Assembly (NCBI GenBank): GCA_023053575.1
Contig: JAKZAP010000015.1
Span: forward strand, 18,227,689-18,291,688
DNA: 64,000 nucleotides
Direction of reading: 5' to 3'
Origin: Branchinecta lynchi
Lineage: Eukaryota > Arthropoda > Branchiopoda > Anostraca > Branchinectidae
Shown here one piece after another: positions 44,621 to 55,992 of this stretch (position 1 is its first letter; every line of letters starts with the position of its first letter). The notes below the pieces were generated by a model, which did not search any database, was not told where the DNA came from, and saw only the letters and a program-made list of their open reading frames with translations. Both the position numbers and the translations under genes were made by a program.

Positions 44621-45242
44621 CAGTCTACCACAAATCCCTGATTTTTGGATACCCTATGTCAAACGCTAGGTATATTTAGCATTTAGCATAGCCTATGCCT
44701 AACGCTGGATACCCTATGCCAAACGCTGGATACCTGTTGATAACCTAACCCTGACCTACCTCAATAGAAAGGAGTTCTGATTGGTTGATTTCTTAGAGCG
44801 TGTTCCATCCTACTTACCGTAGTTACTACGCATGACGTCACAAATTCTGTTTTTTTGTCGTCAAGGCTGGAAGATTTTTCTATTTTCCAGCAGGAGTTCA
44901 CGCCAAGGACGAAACCGACCAATCACGTTACAGAGATGCGTAGTTACTACGCTCCCGAGCATGGTAAGCAAATAGTAACTATTAGTTACTATTCCCACAA
45001 GGTTGGAACGGTCAGCATAGTAACTTTTCGTGGGGATGGAATGGAAATAGTAACTAATAGCAACTATTGTTAGAAGGGTGGAACACGCTCTTAGCTTCAC
45101 TCAAATCATCAATATTTTACTGGGTTACCGTATCCAGCACCTGGCATAGTGTATCCAGCGTTAGGCATAGGGTATGCCAAACGCTAGACATATCCGGCAT
45201 TTGGCATAGGGTATCCAAAAATCAGGGGTTTGTGGTTGACTG
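44621..45242. mobile_element. hAT-like foldback element with 8-bp target duplication
   Basis: Inverted ends start CAGTCTACCACAAATCCC (44621) and, in reverse, CAGTCAACCACAAACCCC (45242). Homology continues through CTGATTTTTGGATACCC. The arms contain repeats of a ~22-bp unit with GGATACCCTATGCCAAACG. The element is flanked by ACTAACCC on both sides (44613-44620 and 45243-45250), an exact 8-bp duplication, as hAT elements make. No transposase is present. The centre is occupied by a second, different MITE. Confidence 0.85.
44796..45090. mobile_element. PIF/Harbinger-like MITE nested in the foldback element
   Basis: Inverted ends GAGCGTGTTCCATCC and, in reverse, GAGCGTGTTCCACCC, flanked by TTA on both sides (44793-44795 and 45091-45093). 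A three-base TWA duplication is the PIF/Harbinger signature. The 295 bp encode nothing convincing. A TGACGTCA site lies near 44834. Confidence 0.75.
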
Positions 45243-45351
45243 ACTAACCCTGTCTTCATCTTCAACTGTACATCAACCCACCCTAAATTGAGTTTTAGTC
45301 AATGTTGTCCTGACTCCTGGTCTTAAACTTCAGATCTGGTAATTCAGATTT

Positions 45352-45606
45352 TCTGATCGTTTTCAACCCTACTTACAGTAGTTACTGCGCTTGAAGTCAC
45401 AAATTCTTGCTTTTTGCCATGAAGGCTGGAATGATTTTTCTATTCTCCAGCAGAATATCGTGCCATGTTTGAATCTGACGAATCATGTTACAGATATGCA
45501 TAGTTGCCATGCTTACTACGCTCCAGAGCATGGTAAGCAAATGGTATTTTACGAGGTTGGAACGAAACTAATAGTTACTATTGTTAGAAGGGTAGACACG
45601 CTCTTT
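45352..45606. mobile_element. second, diverged copy of the PIF/Harbinger-like MITE
   Basis: Follows the same internal order as 44796-45090 (CCTACTTAC, GTAGTTACT, CACAAATTCT, CCAGCAG, TTACTACGCTCC, AGCATGGTAAGCAAAT, GTTAGAAGGGT, ACACGCTCTT). The ends are degenerate and the centre is shorter. Confidence 0.75.
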
Positions 45607-46572
45607 ATTATCAATTTTGTAATGTTCCATGTCTTCCTTTGGGTGCATTTGTTGGTTTGAGCACCATCTATTTGGTTAAGTTTGGTTGCGCTTTGAAGTA
45701 TGAAAGAAATACCAGGTAACCAGTTGGCAGTTAGCAGCAAACTGACATCCAAATTTTCTAATAAAAAGTAGTAGGCTATGTTAGAAAATTTGTTGCAAGT
45801 ATTTGTAACAAATGAAGAGTAACATCCGTATCCATTGAAACTTATTAAGAGTTAGACCACCCTTCCTGTGTGGTCAGCAAACTGCTTGTCCGAGTAAAAA
45901 GCTTAAAACCTTTCAGGGATGTCATCTAACAGCCCACTTTTAGCAATGGAAAAAAAAAATCTTAGTAGACTAAGGGCTCACTGTCTGACAGATCAGTGTG
46001 CCTTGCCAACAAATATGATGAGGAGAAAAATACATACTTGAAAGTAGGTTGTAACACAATAGGCTACTCGACATTGATTTGGAATTGTTTAGTATATAAT
46101 AAATGGCAGTAGGCTACTTTATTGTACAAATTAAATTACTTAACATTGTTATATGATGACTCTCAAAGTAACTTATATTAGACTATGGTATTGCTCAAAC
46201 AATGAGAGATCAAAAACAGTAAAATTAAGCACTGTTGTTTTCTGGTTCCTCCTTCCTCCCCTACACCACCTAGTAGACCAACTACTTTCAAAAAAAAAAT
46301 AGTAACATAAGAGTTGTTAAGTGAGTCTAAGCAATACTTCTTCATTCTGACCAGTAGTAGAATCACTGGTTATGAATTGCTTGCTCTTTTTCCTACTTGC
46401 AATCTCTCTGATGTGTTGTTTTACTTCCTGATATTGGTTGTAGCCTGGGTCATTGTCTGATAGATTTTCATTGTGAAGTTTTTATGTAGTATTTTGAAAT
46501 ATTCAAGCAGCAGTAGCCTAACCATTAGCATCAATTACGCTGAAAGCTACTATAACTTACATCATACAACTA
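45607..46572. other. unassigned sequence
   Basis: AT-rich with no recognised feature. Confidence 0.4.
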
Positions 46573-46628
46573 ATTTTCGAGAAATCCTTTTCATTGGGTG
46601 GTTCCCGATGACAAATTTGTAGCCTGGG

Positions 46629-46861
46629 TAGTAGTACGAAAACGTTGCATGTAATACTATGTAGTACCAAAGAATACTATCATTTAATATGCCTCGGACT
46701 GGTCCAATCTTATGTAGTAGTATCCAGTAGCATCCTATCTTGCCATAGTAACATCCAGTCTTGCTAATAGTACCATATAGTATTATGCAGTAACACGGTA
46801 GCCTTGAAGTAGAAGCATGTAGTAGCATCGTTAGTACTGCATGCAACTTTTTCGTACTACT
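46629..46861. mobile_element. foldback element rich in TAGTA motifs
   Basis: The left end TAGTAGTACGAAAACGTTGC (46629) is an inverted match to the right end GCAACTTTTTCGTACTAC (ending about 46860), over about 30 bp with few mismatches. The interior holds many TAGTA/TACTA motifs. Outside it, 46573-46604 and 46872-46902 form a diverged direct repeat (TTTTCGAGAAATCC... and TTTTGAGAAAAAAT...), so a larger duplication frames the element. Confidence 0.65.
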
Positions 46862-46902
46862 TCGTAATACTATTTTGAGAAAAAATTTTCATCGGGTTCA
46901 CA

Positions 46903-47189
46903 AGGTGTCATAAAGAAATTGGAGATATTGGTAGACCTGGCTTTTTACTATGTTTTGGGGCAATAATCTGTCCTGCCGAGTACAAAACAAGCTTTCAGAT
47001 GAGACTAGAGCTCACTCTTGTAAACCACAAATTTGGGCATGAGCATGACCAAACAACTATATTATTGCTTTAAACGATACTTTTACATTTCAGTCTCTGG
47101 ATTTGGTGAGAATTCTTCAGCGAAAAGAGAGGAATAGCAATAACAAACAAACTGAGAGAACAACAACAGGTAAGAAATAAAAGTACTTT
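46903..47189. other. unassigned sequence
   Basis: No recognised feature. Confidence 0.4.
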
Positions 47190-47640
47190 ATGCCAGAAAG
47201 TGTAGTTTGAAACGAAAGTCCGTCCATCCCTTTCCTATAACTGTAACTCTCCACCAGATTCGGCGAATTGGGGGGGAGTTCTACGGATAACCGGAATTCT
47301 TGTGACAAGCTTAGACTGGAGGGATCTGGATAAAACTTGGTGGGAAGAATAGACATACACTGTTGACAGAACCGGACCGGATCAGGGCACTGTGGGGGCA
47401 GTTGGATGGGAGGATCCGACCATCCTTGGGGGGAGGAGAATTGAGGGAGAAAAATCCGGAAACTTGAGGCATGCATAACTTTCGAACCGGCGATCAGATC
47501 TGAATGAAACTTGATAACTGGGAAGTAGCCTCTGGCTGTTCATTTCTGCTCCCTATTGGATCCGACAACTACTGGAAGGGGGGGGGGGACCCAAAATCCC
47601 GAGGCCTGCTTATAATGAATTGACCTAGACCCGATTTGAG
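47190..47640. repeat. G-rich repeat family, second block
   Basis: Shares GGGAAGAATAGACATA, GACAGAACCGGACCGGATC, CACTGTGGGGG, GCATGCATAACTTTCGAAC and CGGCGATCAGATC landmarks with the block at 30440. G-runs are up to 10 bases (about 47579). Confidence 0.7.
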
Positions 47641-47859
47641 GGGGGGGGGTAAAGTATAATCCCTAGGATTCGCCAGTTTATATAACTGTTGCGGTTCCGG
47701 GTATTATAGGGAGATTTGGAGGGAGAGGGGGCGTAAATCTGATTCTGACGGAACTTGAAAACCTCTTAAAGTGCATATTATGTTACGAAGTGCTTATCAT
47801 CTTTGCTCACTTCAGCGCAAAGTGCCAAAAAATAACGTTGTCCAAACTATAAATCTCGT
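47641..47859. other. unassigned sequence
   Basis: G-rich at its start, otherwise featureless. Confidence 0.35.
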
Positions 47860-48870
47860 AATTACCAAGGATCCATGATATGTTTTGCCTCGAGGGTTTT
47901 GCATAAAAATGAATTCCTTAAAGTACTCTTCTCAGCTACGAAGTACAAAAAAACATTTGTGTGCAAACGATACATATTCATGATCTACAAGGGCCCATGA
48001 TCATTTGCGCCTCCAGGATTTTGCTTACTCATGAATTGCTATACCTCTTAAAGTGCGCTTCGTAACTGCCAAGTGCAAAAAATACTGTTGATCAAAGGAT
48101 AAATTTGTGTGTACCCAAGGGCCCATGATCATTTTTGCCTCCAAGTTTTTTATTACAAGTTAATGCTTTATAACATTCATCCTAACCGCAAAAAATATAA
48201 AGAATACTTTAGATCAAATTATACATTTTCATTATTCCCAAGGGCCCATGATCATTTTTAATCACTTTTACTTTACTTAGAGCTTTACTTACAATTGAAT
48301 ATCTAGCGCCATTAAGTCCGCATCTAAACTGCAATGTGAAAATATACTTTTGACCAAACAATACATTTTCATGAGATCCAAGGGCACCAGGGGCGTCACG
48401 ACTAGGGGGAGGGGGGGAGGCTCCCGCCCCCAATGCTGTCGACCAGCCGGTAAAAAAAAAACCTAGGCGGCGCCAAGCGCCGTAATTTTTCGTCAAGACA
48501 GTTGATTTTTGCCATGACAACAGTCGTTTTTTTCGAAAATTGGTCGATTTATCGTCAAAATAGCCGGTTTTTCGGAGAATCAGTGGATTTTTCTGAAAGT
48601 CAGTCGATTTTTTTCAAAACTCATTTTTTGTTTACCAGTTAGTCGGTAAATGCCTCTTCCCTCTCCCCCCAAGGATTTTGGCTAGTAATGCCTCTGAAGG
48701 GCACATGATTGTCACAACGAAATTCCTAGCCCTTTTCTTTAGAGTGCGCATCATTACGGCTGGGTGCAACAAATAATTTTGGCTAAACGACTCATTCTCA
48801 TGATCCCTAGGGGCGCGTGATCGTTCTGGCCTCATGGGTTTGATCACAATAAAACAACGAATCGACAAAT
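47860..48870 (+). repeat. ~125-bp tandem repeat with GGGCCCATGATC, interrupted by a MITE
   Basis: Landmarks at about 47869 (degenerate), 47991, 48119, 48242, 48382, 48699 and 48810 give spacings of 111-140 bp once the 317-bp MITE plus duplication is removed. Each unit also has TTTTGCCTCC(A)G and a GCATTTCATA/TCCTTAAAGT-like part. The units are diverged. Confidence 0.75.
48388..48696. mobile_element. hAT-like MITE, 309 bp, with 8-bp target duplication
   Basis: Ends CAGGGGCGTCACGACT and, in reverse, CAGAGGCATTACTAGCC. It is flanked by AAGGGCAC at 48380-48387 and 48697-48704, an exact 8-bp duplication. The interior has repeated TCGATTTTTC/TCAGTCGATTT motifs and no coding capacity. It is related to the element at 63492-63678. 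Confidence 0.85.
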
Positions 48871-50049
48871 TTCCACTTTCATCCTCTCAACCAGCCTTGC
48901 AAGTGCCATGTGTTCTAACTCTTGTTTATCCTTATTTTCTTGCCTGACAAGTTGTTGGCCCGGAATTTGACTGAATGGGAAGTCGGTTGAAAATTCGACG
49001 GAGGTATTGGCTTGGTATTAGTCACTGAGTCCATATCTGAACATAATTTTTTTCATCCGAATTCCGTAATTCTCCCGGCATTCGGCAAACCATGGTAATT
49101 TGGTAGAAGTAAAAAAAAAAATCGGAAGTCGATAAGCTTTGAAATATGGCTATAGAACCGTGGTGATTTCAAATCTATTCTTGGTTTGTGAACTGACTGT
49201 CGTTCTTTAGCCTTAAAAGGGAACTTCGAGGTGAGGTTCATTTTTCTGACTTTGAGCTTAAGAGGAACTTAACCAAGAAGAGCTGAAATATCTCTCCAAT
49301 AAAATCAGCTGTCGTATTCGTTTAGTTCCGTCAGCGGTTTAGGCGTAGTCCGCGAAACCACAAGAATATCCTTTCTTGAATATTTTTTTTGTGGCTGATT
49401 AAGGAGCTTATAAATAACATGCATACTCGTCTAGCGAAGACCGGAAATTTACAAGAACAGATTTTCTGGATCAAGAAGTTCAGTAAATATTCTATTTTTG
49501 GGATCCTATCAAAACTTTGGTATTGTGAAAATAAGACTACCTAGTTTCCCGTTTCTTGGTCCCAGTCGCATCCGTCGACAGTGGGGGGGGGGGCGATGAC
49601 TCATTTTTTTTGTTAATTATTACCTTTACATTTCAGTGCCTTGGAGACTACATTGACATGAAAAGAGCAAAAGCGAGGAAAAAATAAAGAAAACGAAGCA
49701 GACGAGATTCCGAAGAAAGTTGAGAAAAGAAGTAGAATTGGGAAGGGGATGAATGATTTATATAAGCGTAAAAATTTCTAAGTGAAATCAAAATGTATTA
49801 TTTTTTGTGGTAGAGCAGGAGGGCTGCAGGACTGACACCCGGAGTAACTGCTGACTTGTAAGGATTCGCACTTTAAGGGACCCAACCCCCTAGCTGCTCA
49901 CACCCCACAGGCTACTGAAGAGAAATTTGGCCTGTGCCCTGCCCACTTCCTAGTTTAGTCGTCCGGAAGAATGTGGCTGAACAACTACTGAAAACAGTAA
50001 AGTTGCAGCCACCGACCTAGAAGTGGGGCTCTTCACCGCCTGGGATCAT
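48871..50049. other. unassigned sequence
   Basis: No gene recognised. About 49275-49325 resembles 32495-32550. A 10-base G-run lies near 49584. Confidence 0.4.
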
Positions 50050-53000
50050 CCGGAAACTTTTTCGCAGGAACTGGGAAATATATTTAGTATCCGACTATTA
50101 TTGATCATGTCGGTGAAGAGTCCCAGTTTTAAGGCAGTGTTGCTTTCGATTTGCAATCACGACTTAAGCTGGCTTCAAAGGTTTACAATCGCATATTCTC
50201 TTTCCCGGATGTGGTACTGCTTGCATGAATCGACGATTCACGTCACTCGAGATCATAGGAAGAAGAATCACCGGAAAAGAAATAGTGATCGTTAAAGGGG
50301 ATACTAAAGCCGCATTGGATTTACCCTTGTCTCGGCCCCGTCAAACAAATACCGTTTTATTTAACTACCATGTCTGCTTAATGCCGTTTTATTTGTCCTT
50401 GTTAGCTGACAATTTTCAGTGCCGTGTCACAGGACACCATGAATGATGACATAATCTGGAAGCAAGTTTTGGTTCTGTCTGGTGTAGAGTTTCTCAGCTG
50501 CGTTTTATTTGTTATGCTTGTCCGTTATATTCATCTGACAATGCTAATAAAACGGCTTTAAACCGTGACAAGGCAGTAACGCGAAGAAGAAATATTCAAA
50601 TCGAAAAATTACTAGAGGCGGAATCCCTAAAAGATTTATTTACCGCTTGACTGAGAATTCGAGTTGCCGACCCCTCAAAGTTACTATAGTTGGTGAAGAT
50701 ACCTTTGTTTCCCACCCCTCTCTTCGCTGATAATTCTATTTGCCGACCACTCAAAGCTACTAAAATCAGGAAGGGAACCGTGAACTATGAATGTCGATAG
50801 TTGCCGACCCCTCAAAGAAGAATAAGTTTGAATTCGTAATTTTTTTCCTCGTTTCAGTACTCTAAGGTACGATCCGTGCCAAGGTAATAAAATGAGGAAA
50901 GAAATGGAGGACTTGAAATATCTTAGTTGCTCACCCCTCGAAGCTACTATAACGAGGAAGGGAACGGCCAACTATGATTTTTGATAGTTGTCGACCCCGC
51001 AAAGGAGAAAAATTTTGAATTCGTAACTTTTCCTCGTTTTAGTACTCTAAGGTATCATCCGTAACTTCAGGGTGCCAACATGAGGAAAAGGTGAACTTTT
51101 ACAAATGTATGTTCCGACCCCTCACGAGGTATAAACAGGGGAAAAGCGCCAGTTTTCGAATATTAGAAGGAGGAAAATGTGAAATTTACAAATGTAAGTT
51201 GAAGACCCCTCACGAGAAACGAAACAGAGGAAAAGCACGGCGCAACTTGCCAGTCTTTCGAATACTAATAGGAGGAATGGTGAACTTTTACAAATGTAAG
51301 TTGCCGACCCTCAACAGAGGAAAAGCACGGCACAGCTTGCTAGTTTTGGAATCCTAAAAGGAGGAAACGGTGAAATTTTACAAATGTATGTTGCCAAGCC
51401 CTCACGAGAAACTAAACAGGAAAAGCACGATGCATCTTGCCATTTGAATACTAAAAGGTGAACTTTTACAAATGTAAGTTGCTGACCCCTCACGGGATAC
51501 TAAACAGAGCAAAGCCTTGCCAGTTTTTTAGAATTCCGAATTTCTTTCCTAGTTTTAGTACTCTAAGGTACTATGCATCAAAAGTTACTATAGTTGCCGA
51601 CCCCTCAAAATTTAGAATTCCCAATTTCTTCCCTCATTTTAGTAACCTAAGGTGTCACCATCCGTGACAAGTTACTAAAACCAGGAAAGAAATGGCGGAC
51701 ATCTTAGTTTCCGACCCCTCACTGGACTCATGATCTGAGTCGCCTATCAACAGAGTGCTAAAAGGAGGAAAAGGTGAACTTTTACAAACGTAAGTTGCCG
51801 ACCCCTCACGAGAAACTAAACAGAGGAAAAGCACGGCACAGCGCGCCATTTTTTTTTTTTCGAATACTAAAAGGAGGAAAAGGTGTACTTTTACAAATGA
51901 AAGTTGCCGACCCCTCACGAGAAACTAAACAGAGGAAAAGCACGGCACATCATTCGATTTTTTTCGAATACTAAAAGGAGGAAAAGGTGAACGTGAACTT
52001 TTACAAAAGTAAGTTGCCGGCCCCTCACGGGATACTAAACAGAGGAAAGGCTTGCCAGTTTTTTCGAATTCCTCGTTTTGGTACTTTAAGGTACAACCTA
52101 AGGTGTCACCATCCGTGACAAGTTACTGAAACCAGGAAAGAAACGGTGGACTTGAAATATCTTGGTTGCCGACCCCTCACTGGGTCGACGGTTTACAAAT
52201 GTAAGTTGCCGACCCCTCACGAGAAACTAAACAGAGGAAAAGCACCGCACAGCATTCCATTTTTTTTTCGAATACTAAAAGGAGGAAAAGGTGAACTTTA
52301 ACAAATGTAAGTTGCCGGCCCCTCACGGGATGCTAAACAGAGGAAAGGTTTGCCAGTTTTTCGAATACTAAAAGGAGGAAAAGGTGAACTTTAACAAATG
52401 GAAGCTGGATACCCCTCACGGGATACTAAACAGAGGAAAGGCTTGCCTGTTTTTCGAATCCTCGATTCCTGGTAATTCTTTCCTCGTTTTAGTTTGCCTT
52501 TCCTGGTTTTAGTATTCTTTCCTGCTTTTCTCTTGCCTTTCCTTTCCTGCTTTTAGTCGATCCCAGTTTTGAAGGGGTTGGTCCGGACAGTCTTTTTCTA
52601 CTGATATGACATACAAAACCGAAACTGACTTTAAAAAATGCTAAAAGATGTTATCAGAACCTTATCGTATTATTTGTTAACAGAATTAGTTGAAAAATGA
52701 AAGCGCTAAAAAGAGATGAGCACAACCGAAGAAAACGGGTTAGTAGAATTGTATACAATAAAGTAAAAACTCGATTTTTTTATTTAATGATTTAATATAG
52801 TTAACTTTGCTTCCGATATTTTCAAGGAGGAAAAAGAAACACGTAGTCGTCCATATGAAGTTAAATTTGCGAAAAGGTTCTTATGTCGGAAAGTCGAAAG
52901 AAAAGGAGGTTCATTGAATGAAAGTTCGTTGAGGGGCTTGAAGATATTCTTTCTGCAAATGAGTGGGCCTAAAATCATCTTTCTGTAGAATCGGTTCGAG

Positions 53001-53475
53001 TAATCGGTCCAACTAAACCTGGACGGAACTTTACCAGTATAATTTTGAAGTTACCAGTCTCTGGAATTGCTAGGTTAGCTGAAAGGACAAATGAAGGATT
53101 TTCCCTTTAATGCTACCTCGGCTCTTGAAACATTTGTTTTCTTTAGTTTTTTGCTTACTTTTGAGCTGCGATATTATCATTTCCACTTTTTAACATATTT
53201 AGATAAAGTCGAATAAAAAAATAATACATTACAAACAATGTCCGAACCAACTCGAGGCCTGTCCGAATCAACCCCATGGGTACGGGGTTGGTTCGGACAA
53301 ATTGAAAAACAGAAAAAACGTTTACTTAAAAACTTGATGTAGGAACAAAGCTGAAAAAATTACCAGCTATTCTCCCAGACATTCTACACGTTTGACAACA
53401 AAAACGATGTAAATCCGCCAAGGAATGGCGGCCTAGCAAGAAAAGGAAAATTAGTGTCCGGGTCAACCCCGAGCT
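50050..53475 (-). mobile_element. repeat family copy with GGGGTTGGTTCGGAC motifs (right copy)
   Basis: The reverse complement of the family at 22740-25035. Its outer end on the right has CCCGAGCTCCCCTAC (53461-53475), and GTCCGAACCAAC/CGGACAG motifs lie at about 52581, 53241 and 53285. An internal tandem zone is at 50650-52460, and the inner zone at 50220-50600 matches 24520-24930. It is about 1 kb longer than the left copy, mainly from more tandem units and extra sequence at 52600-53240. No transposase seen. Confidence 0.65.
50650..52460 (-). repeat. ~105-bp tandem repeat zone of the right copy
   Basis: Many units with GTTGCCGACCCCTCACGAG, GAGGAAAAGCACGGCACA, TTTCGAATACTAAAAGGAGG and GGTGAACTTTTACAAATG. 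These are the reverse complement of the units at 23225-24420. The longer module with CTTGAAATATCTTGG recurs here too. Confidence 0.75.
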
Positions 53476-53783
53476 CCCCTACTAGTCTTAATATAAACAA
53501 TGTACAAGATTGGCTACAACGATACCCAGGGTAGTGCTTACCGCCAGCTGTGCAGTTGCTGTTATACTAGCGGACACAAAATCATGACGGAGTCTCTGTG
53601 ACTATTGAAGATCGTTTCTGGCAAATAAACTTCATGGGGAAATTCCACAGCGTTGAAGAAAGTGAATTTAAATATAGATTAACGATTACTGTTAATGAGA
53701 AAATAGAGGGTTTGACATTTGTTCCCCTCTTCCAGCATCCCAGTCGTCTGTTTAATTCGTCATTCATGGTATTTTCTTTTCAG
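53476..53783. other. sequence upstream of the possible exon
   Basis: A plus frame is open through 53598-53783, but only its end past the acceptor resembles a known domain. TTTTCTTTTCAG at 53772-53783 looks like a splice acceptor, so this part may be an intron. Confidence 0.35.
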
Positions 53784-53876
53784 GTACTGTGCCGAAGTTG
53801 TGCGACTGCTTATCACAGTGAGTGTTCAACCATCGAGGATGCAGTGTGTGAGATATGTGCACTGAATCGGAAGTAG
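53784..53876 (+). CDS. possible terminal exon with PHD/RING-like cysteines
   Basis: After TTTTCTTTTCAG, the frame reads VLCRSCATAYHSECS ... DAVCEICALNRK and then stops at 53876. The pattern C-x2-C-x5-H-x2-C followed by C-x2-C suits the second half of a PHD-type zinc finger. The first half would be on an upstream exon that I cannot find in this window. It could be a host gene end or a transposon-borne zinc finger. It is the only host-like coding signal I see, and it is weak because of its length. Confidence 0.3.
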   Translation, partial: VLCRSCATAYHSECSTIEDAVCEICALNRK

Positions 53877-53889
53877 CTTGGGAATGAAA

Positions 53890-54720
53890 ACTGAACATGG
53901 GGAAAGAATCGGGATGAAACTTGGTGGGAAGAACAAGCATAAGCCCTAGATACATCATTTACAAAACCGGACCGAATCCCGACACTGTGGGGGGAGTTTG
54001 GGGGGGGGGATTCTGGTGATTGCGAATGAAACTAGGACGATGAAACTTCGGAGGCATGCTTTGGACTGACCAGATTGACTTGTAAATAGTAATTTCCTCG
54101 TTTCGGCCATCGTGGGGGGAGTGGAGTGAGGGGGAATCCGAAATAGTGTGGCTTCCATGACTTTCGAACGGGTAATCGGATCTGAACGAAATTTGATAAT
54201 TGTAGCCAGTGTTTGTTTTCGTTTCAAGCCCGGACCGAATCAGATAGCTGTGGAAGGAGTTGTAGGGTGGGGGGGGGTGACCGGAAATCTCGGGAAACGC
54301 TTAGAGTGGAAGGGTCGGGATGAAACTTAGTGGGAAGAACAAGTATAAGCCTTGGATACATCATTTACAAAACCGGACAAGATCCGTACACTGGGGGGCG
54401 TTGGGGGGGGGGGGGGGGCGAAATTCCGGATATCGCGAGTTAAGGTACTTCTAGAGGTGATAGGATGGTGAAGCGTGGTGGGCACGTTAGGGACACGACC
54501 AGATTGGGTTAGAAATTGTCACTACCCGAATCCGTCTATTCTGGGGGGAATGCGGAAACCGTAGACACCCGTATGTATTTCTTGTCAAGCGCTCATTTAC
54601 CTTTTTTTTTGTATGTACTGTGAAAATGCCTTATTACAAGGCTGCATGTAATAAATTCATTCATTCATTCATTCATAACTTTCGAAAGGGTAATCAGATC
54701 AGAACTCGAGGGCAAAAGTA
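53890..54720 (+). repeat. G-rich repeat family, third block
   Basis: Units with GGGATGAAACTTGGTGGGAA, ATACATCATTTACAAAACCG, GGACGATGAAACTTC and ATCGTGGGGGGAGTGGAG recur. G-runs reach 13 bases (about 54405). The three sub-unit types occur in the same order as at 30440. Confidence 0.75.
54570..54672 (+). mobile_element. short LINE-like 3' tail with ATTC microsatellite
   Basis: About 100 bp interrupt a G-rich unit between ACACCCGTATG and ATAACTTTCGAA, which are adjacent in other copies. It ends in AATAAATTCATTCATTCATT, typical of a 5'-truncated non-LTR element. Confidence 0.5.
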
Positions 54721-55014
54721 TATTAGATCGTTCACTGTCAGCAGACGTTCAAATATAAGCATACCTCTACTATAGCTGATGGAAAATACGTCAAATGTGC
54801 TCTGGCATAGAAAATTGTCCTATCTTTATTATGGGGGATATCATATCCGCGCAAACCAGCCCCAAGGAACCGTTGGCTCACATATTATCGTGCGCCGGCC
54901 CTGGTCGTAAGCTAGTGAGCCCTTGATATTATTTTAAAAAATAAAACTCTATTTTATGTTTCGAATTGATATTGTAGTAGCCCAGAACGATGTAGATTAG
55001 TTGCGTTTTGCAGA
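54721..55014. other. unassigned sequence
   Basis: No recognised feature. Confidence 0.35.
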
Positions 55015-55800
55015 TTGTCGGTACCGAGTATCTGGACCAGATATCGTATATCTGAATTTCAGATGCAACGGTACGGATCGCGGTATCTGGAAAGTCATTT
55101 CACGTTATCTGATACCATGGTCCACAGTAGTTTTTGCAGTTACCGAGTATCTGGACCAGGTATCGTATGTCTGATATTCAGATACGACGTTCCGGACCGT
55201 GGTATCTGGAAAGTCATTTCACGTTAATCGGTATCATCATGATCAACACGTAAAAGCAGGGAATTGTTGATTTTGCAAAGATCCAGTTACCGTGGTATAA
55301 GATATTTGTGTATCTGCGAAATCGCAACTATTTTCATGATCATTTAGCATTACTAAATTAGTTTTCCTCCCGTCGTTATTTATTCAGTCAAAGAGAAACG
55401 ATTCGGGATCCAAGTATCGATACTCGATGGTAGGAACAAGGAGACGATGTAATGCAATTTAAGACGGAGTTTGTATGATATGGGGCTATGAATCATCCCT
55501 GATTCGTTGGCAAATAGGGTAAAATAACCAGCCTCGGCAAGTGGATCTGGGCGTTCTTCACCAAGGGACACAAGCAAAGAAAGGAAGTTTTGTTTTTGCA
55601 AAGATCCAGCTATCGTGGTATAAGATATTTGTGTATCTGCTAAATGCAACTATTGTCATGACGAAAGACGCAACATCACTACATTAGTCTCCCTGAATCG
55701 TGGGGTAATAGGACGACACAATCAGCTTCTTCAAATGGATCTGGGCATTCTTCATTAAGGGACACAGAAGCAACGAAAGAAAGTAAACGTGCAATGTATT
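55015..55800. repeat. series of direct duplications
   Basis: ACCGAGTATCTGGACCAG recurs at 55023 and 55142 (119-bp period) within a ~100-bp direct repeat. TTTTGCAAAGATCCAG with GTGGTATAAGATATTTGTGT occurs at about 55273 and 55593. A third pair, with GTGGATCTGGGCGTTCTTCA, is at about 55540 and 55735. The duplications are diverged and interleaved. Confidence 0.7.
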
Positions 55801-55825
55801 CAGCGAAAAAATCGTAGCCCAAGAC

Positions 55826-55992
55826 CACATGTTCCGGTTTTTCATTCCCAAGTTCCGGTTTTCCATTTTCCTATAGCAGATTGAAACCGAGCCATCGGTT
55901 CCGGTTTTCAAGTTTCATGTTCCGGTTTTCCAAAGCCATCAGTTCCGGTGGCGGAGGTTCCGGGGTTCCGGTGTTCCGGTTTTCCAGTGACC
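55826..55992 (+). repeat. cluster of GTTCCGG motifs
   Basis: GTTCCGG followed by TTTTC, TTTTCC or TGGCGG occurs about eight times in 170 bp, at irregular 10-30-bp spacing. I see no other gene or repeat context. Confidence 0.7.

Noticed and set aside
46573..46902. Target-site duplication around the foldback element
   Set aside because: The framing repeats are about 30 bp and differ at many positions, unlike a transposase-made duplication.
52984..53000. GGTTCGAGT as a tRNA B box
   Set aside because: No A box or cloverleaf can be built around it.
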